Notes under the pieces: model-generated
Seen by the model: the letters and a program-made list of their open reading frames with translations, nothing else
Told to the model about the DNA's origin: nothing
The model's database searches: none
From: Bin87 sp965220095
GTDB lineage: Bacteria; Chloroflexota; Dehalococcoidia; Lucifugimonadales; UBA3495
Length of the DNA: 64,000 bases
Assembly: GCA_965220095.1 (NCBI GenBank)
Contig: CBDCPD010000003.1
Coordinates: forward strand, 248,001-312,000
Direction of reading: 5' to 3'
Program-made: the position numbers and the translations under genes
In this document: positions 8,875 through 17,482 of the stretch, one piece after another
Position numbering within the stretch: the stretch's first letter is position 1
How the letters are laid out: the number at the start of each line of letters is the position of its first letter

Positions 8875-9290
8875 TTAGCCCGAATCCACCGAACGGGGCG
8901 GTGGTGGTGGCGGAACGGGGGATGAGGTGCATGGAGGCGCGATCGCCGCCGTCCAGAGCCTGCCCCCGCGAAAGCGGCGGGCGGAGGCCACCAGGGTAAT
9001 CATTTTATCGCCAGGATTGGCTCGGTCCAGCGCGTCGCCCAAGTCCAGGTGCCGGTCAACCAGTTGAGGCAGGCCAAGATGCAGGGCCACTAGTATTACA
9101 ACGACGGCTTGACGTGCTGCTTCGGGAAAGCTTCGTGGCGCAAGTACTGTTGCGACATTTGTACGACGTACATTTGCGAAGGGAATGGGCCAGCGGCAAG
9201 CGTCCCATCGTAAATGCGTCGTTGTAATACTAGGCGGTGGTCGTCAAAGGTGATTTGGATCCGGCCCAGGTGGTTGCGTGGTAGCAGCTA
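8875..9290 (-). pseudogene. IS1380-family transposase N-terminal remnant
   Basis: On the minus strand the piece reads TFDDHRLVA, then after a MITE LHLGLPQLVDRHLDLGDALDRANPGDKMITLVAS. That is the conserved N-terminal part of IS1380 transposases, and a related fragment occurs at 49.4 kb. The frame is interrupted by the 136-bp MITE at 9094-9229 and ends after about 70 residues. No DDE catalytic region remains. Confidence 0.65.
9094..9229. mobile_element. 136-bp MITE with 13-bp terminal repeats and CTAG duplication
   Basis: TATTACAACGACG (9094-9106) is the exact inverse of CGTCGTTGTAATA (9217-9229). CTAG directly flanks both ends (9090-9093 and 9230-9233). Removing the element and one CTAG restores the IS1380 reading (GACCACCGC-CTAG-TGGCC, FDDHRLVA). 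A second insert with matching ends occurs at 23080-23287. Confidence 0.85.
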
Positions 9291-10348
9291 TTGGATGCTC
9301 CTGGTTTGGGATGGGTCTTCTGTTTCAAAACCATTATCCCCGAAGCACAGGAGCACTTTCTTACCCCTTCAGCACGCCGCGACACTCATCTTTTCGGTGG
9401 ATTGGAGTTTAGAACAGATTGCAGCGAACAGTTAACAACCCCATCCGTATGCCAATGCGTCAGCGCGTTCACGCATATAAGCACGCGTGCGCAGGCGGCA
9501 ACTCGCGGTGGTGCGTCCCCGTTTCAACGCAACGATACACCTATGTATTTGATCGGCTGCGCGTCTGCGTCTCTCGCCTATCGTTGAGAAAGCGTCTCGG
9601 CATTCTGGTACGCGATGCGACTATTTCGGCGAAGCCCAGCGCCTCCTGGTAGGATGAGGCCACCGGGGGCGCCAGTACAATACGGGCTACTGTCACCTGG
9701 CCCCCGAGACAGCACGGGTGCGGCTGTGCGACTGCACATCAACGCGTCAACGCATCAGTGCGTTGTCGTGCTCATGATTTCTCGTATACGCGCACATATG
9801 GAATCAGTCGTCGAGGCATCCGGGTGCCGGTGCGACAGCGTAGTTACGCGTTCCCGCGTCTTTGTGTGCGCGTGTTGCAGCACCGCGGACTCATTGCGAT
9901 CATACTTATGATCGCCCTTAAATACGGGTCGGTAGGTCGCCGCTAGATGATCTACCGTGACGCCTCTGTGATGTGAGCAGACTACGAAATACACCCGCGT
10001 CCGTCAGGACTAACCCACCCTAGCAGCAGGCTCCTCAATCCGCGCGGACGCCAATATTGGCGGCAGATCGTGCTGAAGAAGGAGCCGCTGGACAGCTTTC
10101 TGGGACAGATCACTCAGCCGCCGCGCAGGTTCCGCTGGTTCGGAGTGGCCCAGGTTGGCACTTTGCCAACCACCGAAGATAGGGCCGTCATAAAAGTGTG
10201 ATAAGGGCGATTTATCGGACCTTTATGGATGGCTGACCGGGGGACCGAGCGCTGGCTAACCTGTCCAGGCCGGCACCTTCATCCGTGGCCGGCGCGACGA
10301 TCTCTCGATTGATCTCAGGCGGTACCCGCGCCAGGATTCAAGCAGTCG
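9291..10348. other. Gene-poor region with IS end, palindrome-rich tract and a protein fragment
   Basis: 9340-9415 resembles 35020-35085 (AGCRCAGGAGCACT ... GTGGATTGG), probably an IS1380-type end. 9440-9900 is rich in CG-centred motifs shared with the region upstream of parA. A plus-strand frame at about 10031-10203 looks coding (QYWRQIVLKKEPLDSFL ... stop) and could be the end of a lost gene of unknown type. GGTTGGCA-CTT-TGCCAACC inside it forms a hairpin at about 10152. Confidence 0.4.
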
Positions 10349-11038
10349 TCAGAGTAACATCATAAGCTTGTCGATCACGACGCCCACATCCTCCGAGCGT
10401 ACCGAGCCGGCAGGCCGCAGTTCCCGCTCGCTGGCGTCAATGGAGCGCACTCTATGGACACGAGCGGTGGCGACCCGTTCCGAGTCCAGGATGGTTACCG
10501 GTGCGGAGGTTGGAGAGAGTGTGCTGGGTTCGCCCGGCGTAACGTCGACGGTGATCGCCATGTTGTTGCCGGCGTTGTAATCGAGCACCAGGACCGTGGG
10601 CTGGTACCTTCCGTGGCGGAGATCAGCAAGCGTCAGGTCCCAAAGCGTTCCTGCGGCTATCGAGAGTGGGCCTGCCGCAGTCTGGATCTCACCAGAGGGA
10701 TGCCGGTGATCAAACCGCAAAGCGAGCGCGTCGAGGACATCCTCCAACTCGTCAGGCGTCGCCTGTCCTACGAAGCCGTCCAGCTGGTCCCGGTCTGTGG
10801 CTTTGACCTGCCAGGCTGAAGCCCAGGAGCCCGACGCCGCTATGAACACGTGCTGATCGCTATGCGTATACGCGGGCATGGTGGAGGAGGTGGGGATCAC
10901 CATGGCCACGTCGTATTCCGGGCTGGAGTTGAAATCATCGTTGCTGATGACCAGAGCCGGGCGGCGGGACGAAAGTTCGGCCCCGATCACGGGGCCAAAA
11001 TCATGCCAGTGGATGTCGCCTTGCCGGGCATTGGGCAT
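10349..11038 (-). CDS. MazF/PemK-like toxin with an extra C-terminal half-domain
   Basis: Residues 1-110 follow the MazF pattern: RQGDIHWHDFGPVIGAE, RRPALVISNDDFN, VAMVIPTSS, then WASAWQVKATDRDQL. MazF toxins cleave RNA and are usually 110-120 residues; this one has 229. The second half reads like another partial MazF-like barrel (PTVLVLDYNAGNNMAITVDVT ... VHRVRSID). The gene starts 11 bases after the stop of the upstream gene, so both form one operon, and an 8+1+8 palindrome lies at the promoter. I infer a toxin-antitoxin pair with an unfamiliar antitoxin. Confidence 0.65.
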   Translation of the reverse strand: MPNARQGDIHWHDFGPVIGAELSSRRPALVISNDDFNSSPEYDVAMVIPTSSTMPAYTHSDQHVFIAASGSWASAWQVKATDRDQLDGFVGQATPDELEDVLDALALRFDHRHPSGEIQTAAGPLSIAAGTLWDLTLADLRHGRYQPTVLVLDYNAGNNMAITVDVTPGEPSTLSPTSAPVTILDSERVATARVHRVRSIDASERELRPAGSVRSEDVGVVIDKLMMLL

Positions 11039-11049
11039 GAGCCATTCAG

Positions 11050-11598
11050 CTACACGGCGTTGGCCCAGCGCAGGTCGTCGGCGCGTTCCCCGGGCGTCCG
11101 CTTGAGGCTCGCGAAATCGGGACGAGGCTGGCGGCGACGCAGATGCCGAAGGTATGAAGCGTGCGCCGTGTCATGGATTTTCAGCCAGAGGTAACAGGCC
11201 ACCATGAACGTGTCCGGCACCTCAAGGTTGTTCAGGATCCGGCGCAGCCGATCGCGTTGCTCGTCGGTGAACCACTGGTCGACCACGGTCTGGGGCGACC
11301 CCCCGTCGTCCAGCGCCTGACTGACGAGTTCTCTGATCCGGCGCTTCGCGGACGTATCCAGGAACTCTCCAGCCGCCCGGGTAACCTGCCTGATGTGTTC
11401 GGTATTGAAACCGCACTCCGCGGACATCAGAAAGTCCAGGCGATCATCCGGGTGCGCCTTGGTCAAGGCGTCGAGCCGGTCCTGATGGGAGGCGATCGTC
11501 GCTGCCGCCGTGCTCGGCGGCGAGTTGCCGAGCGTATGCATTTCCTCGGCCCAACGGAGATCGAGCGTCGGGGCAAAGTCAGGATTCGTCGTGCTCAT
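11050..11598 (-). CDS. Candidate antitoxin upstream of the MazF-like toxin
   Basis: This 182-residue, apparently all-helical protein (QDRLDALTKAHPDDRLDFLMSAECGF ... RRIRELVSQALDDG ... DRLRRILNNL) matches no antitoxin family I know. It is the first gene of the two-gene operon, 11 bases ahead of the toxin, which is the usual antitoxin position. The operator palindrome lies 10 bases before its ATG, leaving almost no leader. No RHH or AbrB motif is visible, so any DNA binding would use another fold. The role is inferred from position only. Confidence 0.5.
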   Translation of the reverse strand: MSTTNPDFAPTLDLRWAEEMHTLGNSPPSTAAATIASHQDRLDALTKAHPDDRLDFLMSAECGFNTEHIRQVTRAAGEFLDTSAKRRIRELVSQALDDGGSPQTVVDQWFTDEQRDRLRRILNNLEVPDTFMVACYLWLKIHDTAHASYLRHLRRRQPRPDFASLKRTPGERADDLRWANAV

Positions 11599-11607
11599 GC
11601 GCCTATC

Positions 11608-11624
11608 GTATCACAATGTGATAC
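11608..11624 (-). promoter_or_regulatory. Palindromic operator of the MazF-like operon
   Basis: GTATCACA-A-TGTGATAC is a perfect inverted repeat with 8-base arms around one central base. It sits 9 bases ahead of the antitoxin start codon. This is the expected place for autoregulation by a toxin-antitoxin complex, and the short distance suggests a leaderless or near-leaderless transcript. Confidence 0.65.
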
Positions 11625-11865
11625 CGTCATCGGCGGTCGTCTTGATGAGCTGCCTCCGCAGGGTGTGCGGTAGGACACCAGGAACGTTTCGACCTGTCAC
11701 ACCGGGGGCGGATCTCCGACCGGGGTCCAGACCAGTCGGACTGCGTTTTCGCGCCCCGCGGGTTCCACCGCGTTGGTGCTGACTAAGGCCCGTGGCGGCG
11801 TGAACGAGCGATGGGCCAGCGACCATTGCCGGATGCTGATCCCGGATATTGATCGAGGTTGCACC

Positions 11866-12825
11866 ATGACCATCACCCTTTTTTCCGCCACAGGTGCTCA
11901 CCTGCCGGTGCCTTCCGACCGGGAGGTGGCCGCCACCATGGCCGCCGCCCGCAGCGAGGCTACCCGTAGAGCTTACCGGACTGAGTGGAGGCTCTTCACG
12001 TCCTGGGCCAACGAGGTGGGATCACAGTCGTTACCCGCAGCACCGGCAACGGTGGCCCGGTACCTGGTGGCCCGGTACCTGGTGGCGCGTCATCAGGCCG
12101 GCGCCAGCGTGGCCACCGTGAGGGCCTCCGCCACCGCCGTGGGCCAAGCCCACAGGGTCGCCGGTCATCCCAGCCCCGTCGCCGATGAGGCGGTGCGTCT
12201 CACCATCGCTGGTATCGCTCGTACTGACCACCGTACTCAGGCCCAGGCGGCTCCTCTGGACGCCGCCGCCCTGGACGCCATCATCGCCGCCGCCAAGCGA
12301 CCCCGCGTGGGCCGCCACGGCGTGCTGGAGAGCGCCGATTATGCCGCCCGCCGCGGCGCCGTGGACATCGCCCTGGCGCTGCTGGTTTCCGACGCCGGGC
12401 TGCGTCGCTCCGAGGTGGCCGAGCTCACCTGGTGTGACGTCGTGCGCTGGCCCGACGGGTCGGGGCGCGTCACGGTGCGCAGATCCAAGACCGACGCTGT
12501 CGGGTCCGGTGCCGTGGTCTACGCCACTCCGCGCGCCATGGCTGCCCTGGACGCAATCCGGCGCGACGACGAGGATGGCGAAGAGTTGGTGTTCGGCGGA
12601 TTGGGCGCCGCCCAACTCTCCCGTCGCATCGCTGCTGCGGCCGCTCATGCCGGCCTTGAGGGTGATTACTCGGGCCATAGCGGCCGCGTGGGGATGGCGG
12701 TACGCATGGCCACCCACGGCGCACCCACCGCCGCCGTCATGCGCCAAGGCCGGTGGCGTTCGCCCGCTATGGTGGCTCGTTACACCAAGGCCGTTGAGGC
12801 TGGCGCCGCTGGGAAATGGTTGTGA
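11866..12825 (+). CDS. Tyrosine recombinase/integrase
   Basis: I chose ATG 11866 because GAGG lies about 8 bases upstream; the frame is open further upstream to a TTG at 11773. The N-terminal SAM-like core-binding domain (TRRAYRTEWRLFTSWANEVG) is followed by the catalytic domain. It has Arg in DAGLRRSEVAEL, Lys in RRSKTDA, HSGRVGMA (H-x-x-R), GRWRSPAMVARYT with Trp in place of the second His, and the Tyr nucleophile in RYT. A 15-bp tandem duplication at about 12053-12085 repeats YLVAR. It is clearly related to the recombinase at 41237-42202. Its target site is not identifiable here. Confidence 0.85.
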   Translation: MTITLFSATGAHLPVPSDREVAATMAAARSEATRRAYRTEWRLFTSWANEVGSQSLPAAPATVARYLVARYLVARHQAGASVATVRASATAVGQAHRVAGHPSPVADEAVRLTIAGIARTDHRTQAQAAPLDAAALDAIIAAAKRPRVGRHGVLESADYAARRGAVDIALALLVSDAGLRRSEVAELTWCDVVRWPDGSGRVTVRRSKTDAVGSGAVVYATPRAMAALDAIRRDDEDGEELVFGGLGAAQLSRRIAAAAAHAGLEGDYSGHSGRVGMAVRMATHGAPTAAVMRQGRWRSPAMVARYTKAVEAGAAGKWL

Positions 12826-12977
12826 TCACCGCGTTCTGGCGATGGACTATGGCCCGATCGTCACGCTGGCCCTGACCGGCCCATTGGTGGCCACTGCGCT
12901 CGGAGAATTGACCACGACCCTGGCGCGCGGCCGCCTGGTGGTTCACGATGGCCGCCTCGGCGATGAGGGAGGATGTC

Positions 12978-13151
12978 ATGATCAGATTGTCTGGTAGTGG
13001 GAGGTTGGCGGTGCTGCTTGCGGTCGTCGTGGCTGTGCTTTCGCCGGCCTGCGCTCGGGATGTGGCGGAACCGACGCCAGCGTTAATACTACTCAGCCAC
13101 CGGCGCCCACTGGAGTTAATCAATTCCGGCCGCTCGAAAGAAGGGGGATAG
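12978..13151 (+). CDS. Short lipoprotein-like peptide, probably truncated
   Basis: ATG 12978 follows a strong GGAGG (12968-12972). The peptide is a signal sequence (RLAVLLAVVVAVLSPAC) with a plausible lipobox Cys, then ARDVAEPTPA. After that the frame seems to slip: the neighbouring frame continues with a Pro/Thr-rich tail. It may be the surviving head of a lost secreted protein, because the leader style resembles that of the serpin at 37382. It ends 5 bases before the DUF433 gene. Confidence 0.4.
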   Translation: MIRLSGSGRLAVLLAVVVAVLSPACARDVAEPTPALILLSHRRPLELINSGRSKEGG

Positions 13152-13155
13152 CAGC

Positions 13156-13395
13156 ATGACCGACTGGAGCACCTGCCCAGCCGTCGAAAGCGTACCCGGC
13201 CGCCTCAGCGGAGCATGGGTATTCACCGGCACCAGGATCCCCGTGTCCGCCCTCTTCGGCAACCTCGCCGAGGGAGCCACCGTTCACGATTTCGTCGAAT
13301 GGTTCCCCGGAGTAACCCAGGAACAGGTCCGCGCCGTACTGGAACATGAGGTGAAGAGACTTGACGCCAAGGTCAAGATTGAAGATCCTGTTTGA
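13156..13395 (+). CDS. DUF433-family antitoxin
   Basis: The 79 residues follow the DUF433 pattern: a strand-turn (CPAVESVPGRLSGAWVFTGTRIPVSALFGNLAEG), then the helix-turn-helix-like part (TVHDFVEWFPGVTQEQVRAVLEHEVKRL). In many bacteria this family precedes a DUF5615 PIN-like toxin, and that gene follows here with a 17-base overlap. It probably neutralises the toxin and represses the operon. Confidence 0.8.
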   Translation: MTDWSTCPAVESVPGRLSGAWVFTGTRIPVSALFGNLAEGATVHDFVEWFPGVTQEQVRAVLEHEVKRLDAKVKIEDPV

Positions 13396-13702
13396 CCACA
13401 ACACCCCCGGTCCACTGCGTCGTTACCTCGCCGACCACGAGGTCGACACCGCCGGTGAGAACGGATGGGACCAACTGACCAACGGGGAACTCATCCAACT
13501 GGCCGCGCAGCGGGGCTATGGCGTCCTGATCACTGCAGACCCGAACATCACGCACCAGCAGAACGCCGGCCAGAGCGGCATCGGAATCGTGGTGCTCCTC
13601 TCCAACCGATGGCCGCCGGTCAGGAACCACGCCGACGCGATAGTGCGAGCGGTGCACGCCGTTGAACCAGGCGAAACGCTGACCGTCCCCATATCACCAT
13701 GA
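13379..13702 (+). CDS. DUF5615 PIN-like toxin
   Basis: I take TTG 13379 as the start because family members begin with KILFDEN-like residues, here LKILFDHNTPGPLRRYLADHEV; it overlaps the antitoxin gene. Acidic positions D in LFDHN, the GWDQLTNGELI segment and LITADPNITHQQ match the Mut7-C/PIN-like family, which are presumed metal-dependent RNases. An upstream in-frame TTG at 13361 is possible but less likely. Confidence 0.75.
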   Translation: MKILFDHNTPGPLRRYLADHEVDTAGENGWDQLTNGELIQLAAQRGYGVLITADPNITHQQNAGQSGIGIVVLLSNRWPPVRNHADAIVRAVHAVEPGETLTVPISP

Positions 13703-13731
13703 CCGGTTCCGGCGCACAGACTGCCGCCCCG

Positions 13732-14461
13732 TCACAGTTCGCCGACGGAAAGGTCGGCAACCACGCCGAAATGGTCCGACAAATCGCCGTCCTGGTGGAC
13801 GTTGCTGATGACGCCGAGGGACTCGGCGGCCAGGTCATTGCTCAATGCGATGTGGTCGATGGTTCGTTTTCCCTGAAAGCCCAGGCCTGCGGTGGCAATC
13901 GACAGGTTGGGCTCCACAGCCGACCGGAGCGCGGCACGAAGGCGCAGCGGCGTTGAACTGCGCTGCCCGATCCGCTGGTTGAAATCGCCCACCACGACGA
14001 GGCGCGTTCTGGGAGCCCGCTTCAGCAATCCGGCCAGACCCTCCAGGTACTCCTCGTGGTCCTGCCACATCTTCCGGTTCCAAGTTTGGTTCACGCGTGA
14101 GCGAGACCAGGGGATGCAGACGCCGATCACTGCCACTTCGCCAAGGTCGGTCCGGGTTACGCCGGACACAAATCGCCCGGGCGGTAGCGACGCAAGGCCA
14201 ACATCGTCCACCGGATCCCAGGGTTCTTTGGACCACAGCAGGACCTTCCGCCTGCCCTCCTGTCCCCTGCGGAATGGTTGCCCATAGTCGACTTGGGCAC
14301 AGATGGAGTGCCCATCCTGAGGCAGAGCCAAACGCGCAGTGTCCGTCTCGGTGAGGCAGATGATGTCCGCAACCTGCTGGTCAATGCGGCGCTGCAGCTC
14401 CGCCGCTTTCCACTTGGGGGCGGCCCATTCGACGTTCCAGTTGGGTAGTGTCCCGTCAATA
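13732..14461 (-). pseudogene. Endonuclease/exonuclease/phosphatase family protein lacking its start
   Basis: The frame is open from the IS256 edge: TLPNWNVEWAAPKW, then the family motifs. These are N in NWNVEW, E in CLTETDT, D and N in VVVGDFNQR, IDHIAL, and the closing LSDHFGVVADL. All catalytic residues of the Mg-dependent EEP fold are present, and only the first few residues and the start codon are missing. Upstream of the first motif the frame runs into the inverted repeat of the IS256 element, so the insertion, or a deletion beside it, removed the start. Without a fused start it is probably silent. An internal start near 14331 would lose the metal-binding Asn and Glu. Confidence 0.75.
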
Positions 14462-15789
14462 GGTGTAAAAGCGCGTCATCCCTTTTGGTGTTGATCAGGC
14501 CGCTGCGTCCAGCATATTGGGCTCCGGCAGTGCCTCGTTGCCGGCGACGTTGGGGATGGTGAGGTAGCGGCGGGCTTCGGCCCATTCGTCGTGCTGCTCG
14601 GCCAGCACCGCGCCCACCAGGCGCCGCGCCGACAGCCGGTTGGGGAAGATGCCCACCACGTCAGTCCGGCGCCTTATCTCCCGGTTCAGCCGTTCCTGCG
14701 GGTTGTTGGACCACAGCTTCTGCCAGTGGGCCACTGGGAAGGCCGTGAAGGCTAGGAGGTCCGGCGCAGCGTCCGCCAGCAGCTCGGCTACCTGGGGAAA
14801 GGGCTCCCGGAGTTGTTCCACCACTCGGTCCAATTGGCCGTGGACCTCGGCGGGAGACAGTTGCTGGTAGATGGTGCGCACCATGGTGGCCACGCCAGGT
14901 TGGGCGCGCTTGGGCACTCGGGTGAGCAGGTTGGCCATGAAGTGGGTGCGGCAGCGCTGCCAGCTGGCTCCAGCGAACACCGCGGCGATGGCGTTCTTCA
15001 GCCCTTGGTGGGCATCGGAGGTTACCAGCTCCACCCCGCTGAGGCCCCGAGCGGTCAGCGACCGCAGGAAGGCCAGCCAGAAGGCGCCGTCCTCGCTGGC
15101 GCCCACGTCCATACCCAGAATCTCCCGCTGCCCGTCGGCATTGACCCCCGTCGCCACCACCACGCAGACGTTGACGATGCGACCGCCCTCCCGCACCTTC
15201 TGGGTCAGGCCGTCCAGCCAGACGTAGGGGTAGGGGCCGCCGTCCAGGGGCCGACCCAGGAAACTCTCCACCACTTCGTCCAGTTGCTCGCAGATGCGCG
15301 ACACCTGGCTGCTGGAGATGCCGTCGCAACCCAGGGCCTTGATCAGATCGTCCACCCTTCGGGTGGACACGCCCTCCACGTAGGCTTGCTGGATCACCGA
15401 CAGCAGAGCCTGCTCGCTGCGCCGCCGTGGTTCCAGCAGGCTGGGGAAGTAGCTGCCCTCCCGCAGCTTGGGAATGTGCAACGCCATGGTGCCGACCCGG
15501 GTGTCCCAGGTGCGGTTGCGGTAGCCGTTGCGGTAGGTGACCCGCTCCGGGCTGCGTTCGCCGTGCTGGGCGCCGATCTGGGCGGAAACCTCGGCGTCCA
15601 TGATGCCGTCCACCAGGACGCGCAGTGCTTCCCGCAGAAAGTCCACGTCTCCGTCCATACCACGCTTGCGTAATAATTCCAAAAGATCCATGCTGTGTTT
15701 GACCACCGTCGTTCTCCTTGGTTGGGTTGTTGTGATTCCACAAGGATGACGCGGTGGTTAGCTTTTGGCTACACCGATGCTTTTACACC
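14462..15789 (-). mobile_element. IS256-family insertion sequence
   Basis: GGTGTAAAAGC (14462-14472) and GCTTTTACACC (15779-15789) are the inverted ends around one intact transposase gene; the element is 1,328 bp. The flanking bases (CGTCAATA on the left, ACCTCCCG on the right) are not a target duplication, so it did not arrive here by a simple insertion or has since recombined. Confidence 0.85.
14495..15706 (-). CDS. IS256 (mutator) family transposase
   Basis: Full length at 403 residues. It has the Mutator-type DDE residues: D in YVWLDGLTQKV, D in LVTSDAHQGLKNAI, and E in NPQERLNREIRRRTDVVGIFPN. The C-terminal signature (RLVGAVLAEQHDEWAEARRYL) is intact. It cuts and rejoins the element ends. 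No frameshift is visible, so this copy may still be active. Confidence 0.92.
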   Translation of the reverse strand: MVKHSMDLLELLRKRGMDGDVDFLREALRVLVDGIMDAEVSAQIGAQHGERSPERVTYRNGYRNRTWDTRVGTMALHIPKLREGSYFPSLLEPRRRSEQALLSVIQQAYVEGVSTRRVDDLIKALGCDGISSSQVSRICEQLDEVVESFLGRPLDGGPYPYVWLDGLTQKVREGGRIVNVCVVVATGVNADGQREILGMDVGASEDGAFWLAFLRSLTARGLSGVELVTSDAHQGLKNAIAAVFAGASWQRCRTHFMANLLTRVPKRAQPGVATMVRTIYQQLSPAEVHGQLDRVVEQLREPFPQVAELLADAAPDLLAFTAFPVAHWQKLWSNNPQERLNREIRRRTDVVGIFPNRLSARRLVGAVLAEQHDEWAEARRYLTIPNVAGNEALPEPNMLDAAA

Positions 15790-16109
15790 ACCTCCCGGTA
15801 CTCTACTGGGGCCAGGGCAACGACGTCCAGAGGTTGGCCAACCTTCCCGACGAGCAGGAGATGTACCTCCAGCTCAGCAAGCGGTTCATCCAGCGGGAGG
15901 TGGCGACGCTGAGCCGGCCGTCATCCCAGGGAGAATCGGTCTCGCCGGAACCGGCGACGGAAGCTTCCCCAGAGGAAGTACTCCCGAAGGTTGCCGGGCG
16001 GGTAGGCGCCTTGGTGCTGGAGCGGGTGGAGACCGTGAACATCTACGTCACCATCGTGAACGGCGGCGCCGGCGCCGAACCTCCGTTGCTCACCGTGCAG
16101 GGCCAGTAG
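15790..16109 (+). CDS. Fragment of a hypothetical protein right of IS256
   Basis: The frame starts inside the IS256 end (TTG 15765), so the native start is gone. The recognisable part begins at about 15797 (LYWGQGNDVQRLANLPDEQEMYLQLSKRF) and ends with a Gly/Ala-rich tail after a beta-like segment (VETVNIYVTIVNGGAG). The family is unknown. It is not the missing head of the endonuclease gene on the other side, which lies on the opposite strand. Confidence 0.4.
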
Positions 16110-16339
16110 CCGGTGGGGCGAACAGCATGGCGCAGGCTCCGGGCCGGCCTGGCGGCGCGTCCGCTGGGGAGCGGCCCGGGGTACGCTGCTTCCGTCAGTC
16201 ATACTAATACTCTGGCTGGTGTCGCCCGCTACGCCGTTTTCTGATGTCCTCCGGCGCACGCCGGCCTGTTCCCATAATGCGCCAACCCTGCAACTGGGTT
16301 CGACCAATTGAACCGAGAGGCCCGGCCTCCACGCAGTCT

Positions 16340-17233
16340 CTACCACAATATGTCCCTGCCGTACTGCTCCATCAAGGAAAGCCGTCGGTTGAACAATTCT
16401 CTGGAATCGGGGTTGATATCGCATGCGAGCCATGGCCGCCGAAGGCCAATAGCGGCCAATATGGTTGTCCCGCTGCCGGCGAACGGGTCCAGGACTACGC
16501 CCTCCCCCAAGGCAACGCACCTGCGGGCAACTTCAAACGGGAACGCCGATGGGAACCCGATGATGTCGTGGCCAAATCTCCTGATGTCCCAGACGTCACC
16601 CCACTCGACTGTTTCCTCTGCGCTGTCCCTTGACAGCATCCAGTATCTTCCCGTGAACATGAAAATCGGGTCGTATTTATGCGGCACCTGTCCCCATTTT
16701 CTATCTCCCTGCACTTGACGGGTCCGCCCATGGTTCCAGACGATAACCCTGTGCAATGGGAGATCCTCAATGAGGTCGCTTCCGATATCCAGGCGCCGCC
16801 CTTTAAATCGGAATTTGTGGTGATAAAAAACTACGCCCCGGTTGCCGGCGACCCGTAGGCACTCGGCGAGAACGCTTCGCTGCCAACTTAGGTAGTCCTC
16901 ATACGACGCCTCCTTGGCTGCATCGATTTCGCGGCGTTCGCTCCCCAGAGCCCACTCCTCGTACTCCGGAGGCGAAGCCACCACCGTTGTGCATGCACCG
17001 TCGGGCAGTCGCTTCAGGAATTCCACAGCGTCGCAAACATGGTATTCCTCCGGGCTCCAGTCGAGCATCGGTGCGAATGGTTCGTCGCGGACCTGCTTAT
17101 AGGTGCGTCGTTCCCGTACGTTCAGAATCGTCGGATGGGTGACCCCATGGCGCTCGGCCAACACGCGCGCCGGTTCATGAGATCGGCGAATGTCTCGAAC
17201 CTGATCATCGGTCAGCTTTCGTCGGCTTGTCAT
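16340..17233 (-). CDS. Solitary DNA methyltransferase with N-terminal HTH
   Basis: The N-terminal 45 residues are an HTH (LTDDQVRDIRRSHEPARVLAERHGVTHPTILNV). Motif IV is ASPPEY (86-91), an SPP-type motif common in N4-cytosine and some N6-adenine enzymes but with Glu in place of the aromatic residue. Motif I, DPFAGSGTT (249-257), comes near the C-terminus, giving the beta-class order. It closes with CDINPDSRELFNRRL. At 297 residues it is full length. No restriction nuclease adjoins it. The region upstream is shared with the divergent primase gene, so it may regulate or protect that replicon. Confidence 0.75.
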   Translation of the reverse strand: MTSRRKLTDDQVRDIRRSHEPARVLAERHGVTHPTILNVRERRTYKQVRDEPFAPMLDWSPEEYHVCDAVEFLKRLPDGACTTVVASPPEYEEWALGSERREIDAAKEASYEDYLSWQRSVLAECLRVAGNRGVVFYHHKFRFKGRRLDIGSDLIEDLPLHRVIVWNHGRTRQVQGDRKWGQVPHKYDPIFMFTGRYWMLSRDSAEETVEWGDVWDIRRFGHDIIGFPSAFPFEVARRCVALGEGVVLDPFAGSGTTILAAIGLRRPWLACDINPDSRELFNRRLSLMEQYGRDILW

Positions 17234-17482
17234 ACCGAATACCTCAGCCTTATGTATTACCTTAATTGTATTGCAATCATCTATGGTAATATAGGATATC
17301 CTAGTATAAACTTACCAGTCCGAAAATGCTACGAGGTTAAATACATGCGCCCGGGGCACCACCCCCGGGCTCGAAACCCCCCACCAAATGAAGATGTTTC
17401 GTCCTTGAATCATACCACACAACGCCGGCGCTTCACCATCGCCGGGTATGCCGCTGCCCCCCCACCAGAGAAGAGGTTTGCG
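17234..17482. promoter_or_regulatory. AT-rich divergent promoter region with a GC hairpin
   Basis: Bases 17240-17340 are markedly AT-rich for this window (TATGGTAATATAGGATATCC). GCCCGGGG (17349-17356) pairs with CCCCGGGC (17363-17370). The region lies between the divergent methyltransferase and primase/helicase genes. It is a reasonable place for both promoters and for an origin used by the primase. Confidence 0.4.

Noticed and set aside
14813..15673. Long plus-strand frame opposite the IS256 transposase
   Set aside because: It is the complement of a clear transposase gene with intact DDE motifs; its protein is low complexity and unlike any family.
17349..17394. tRNA-like 3' end (GGGCTCGAAACCC followed by ACCA)
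   Set aside because: The T-stem has only three good pairs and no acceptor, D or anticodon arm can be drawn upstream. The GC hairpin explains the sequence.
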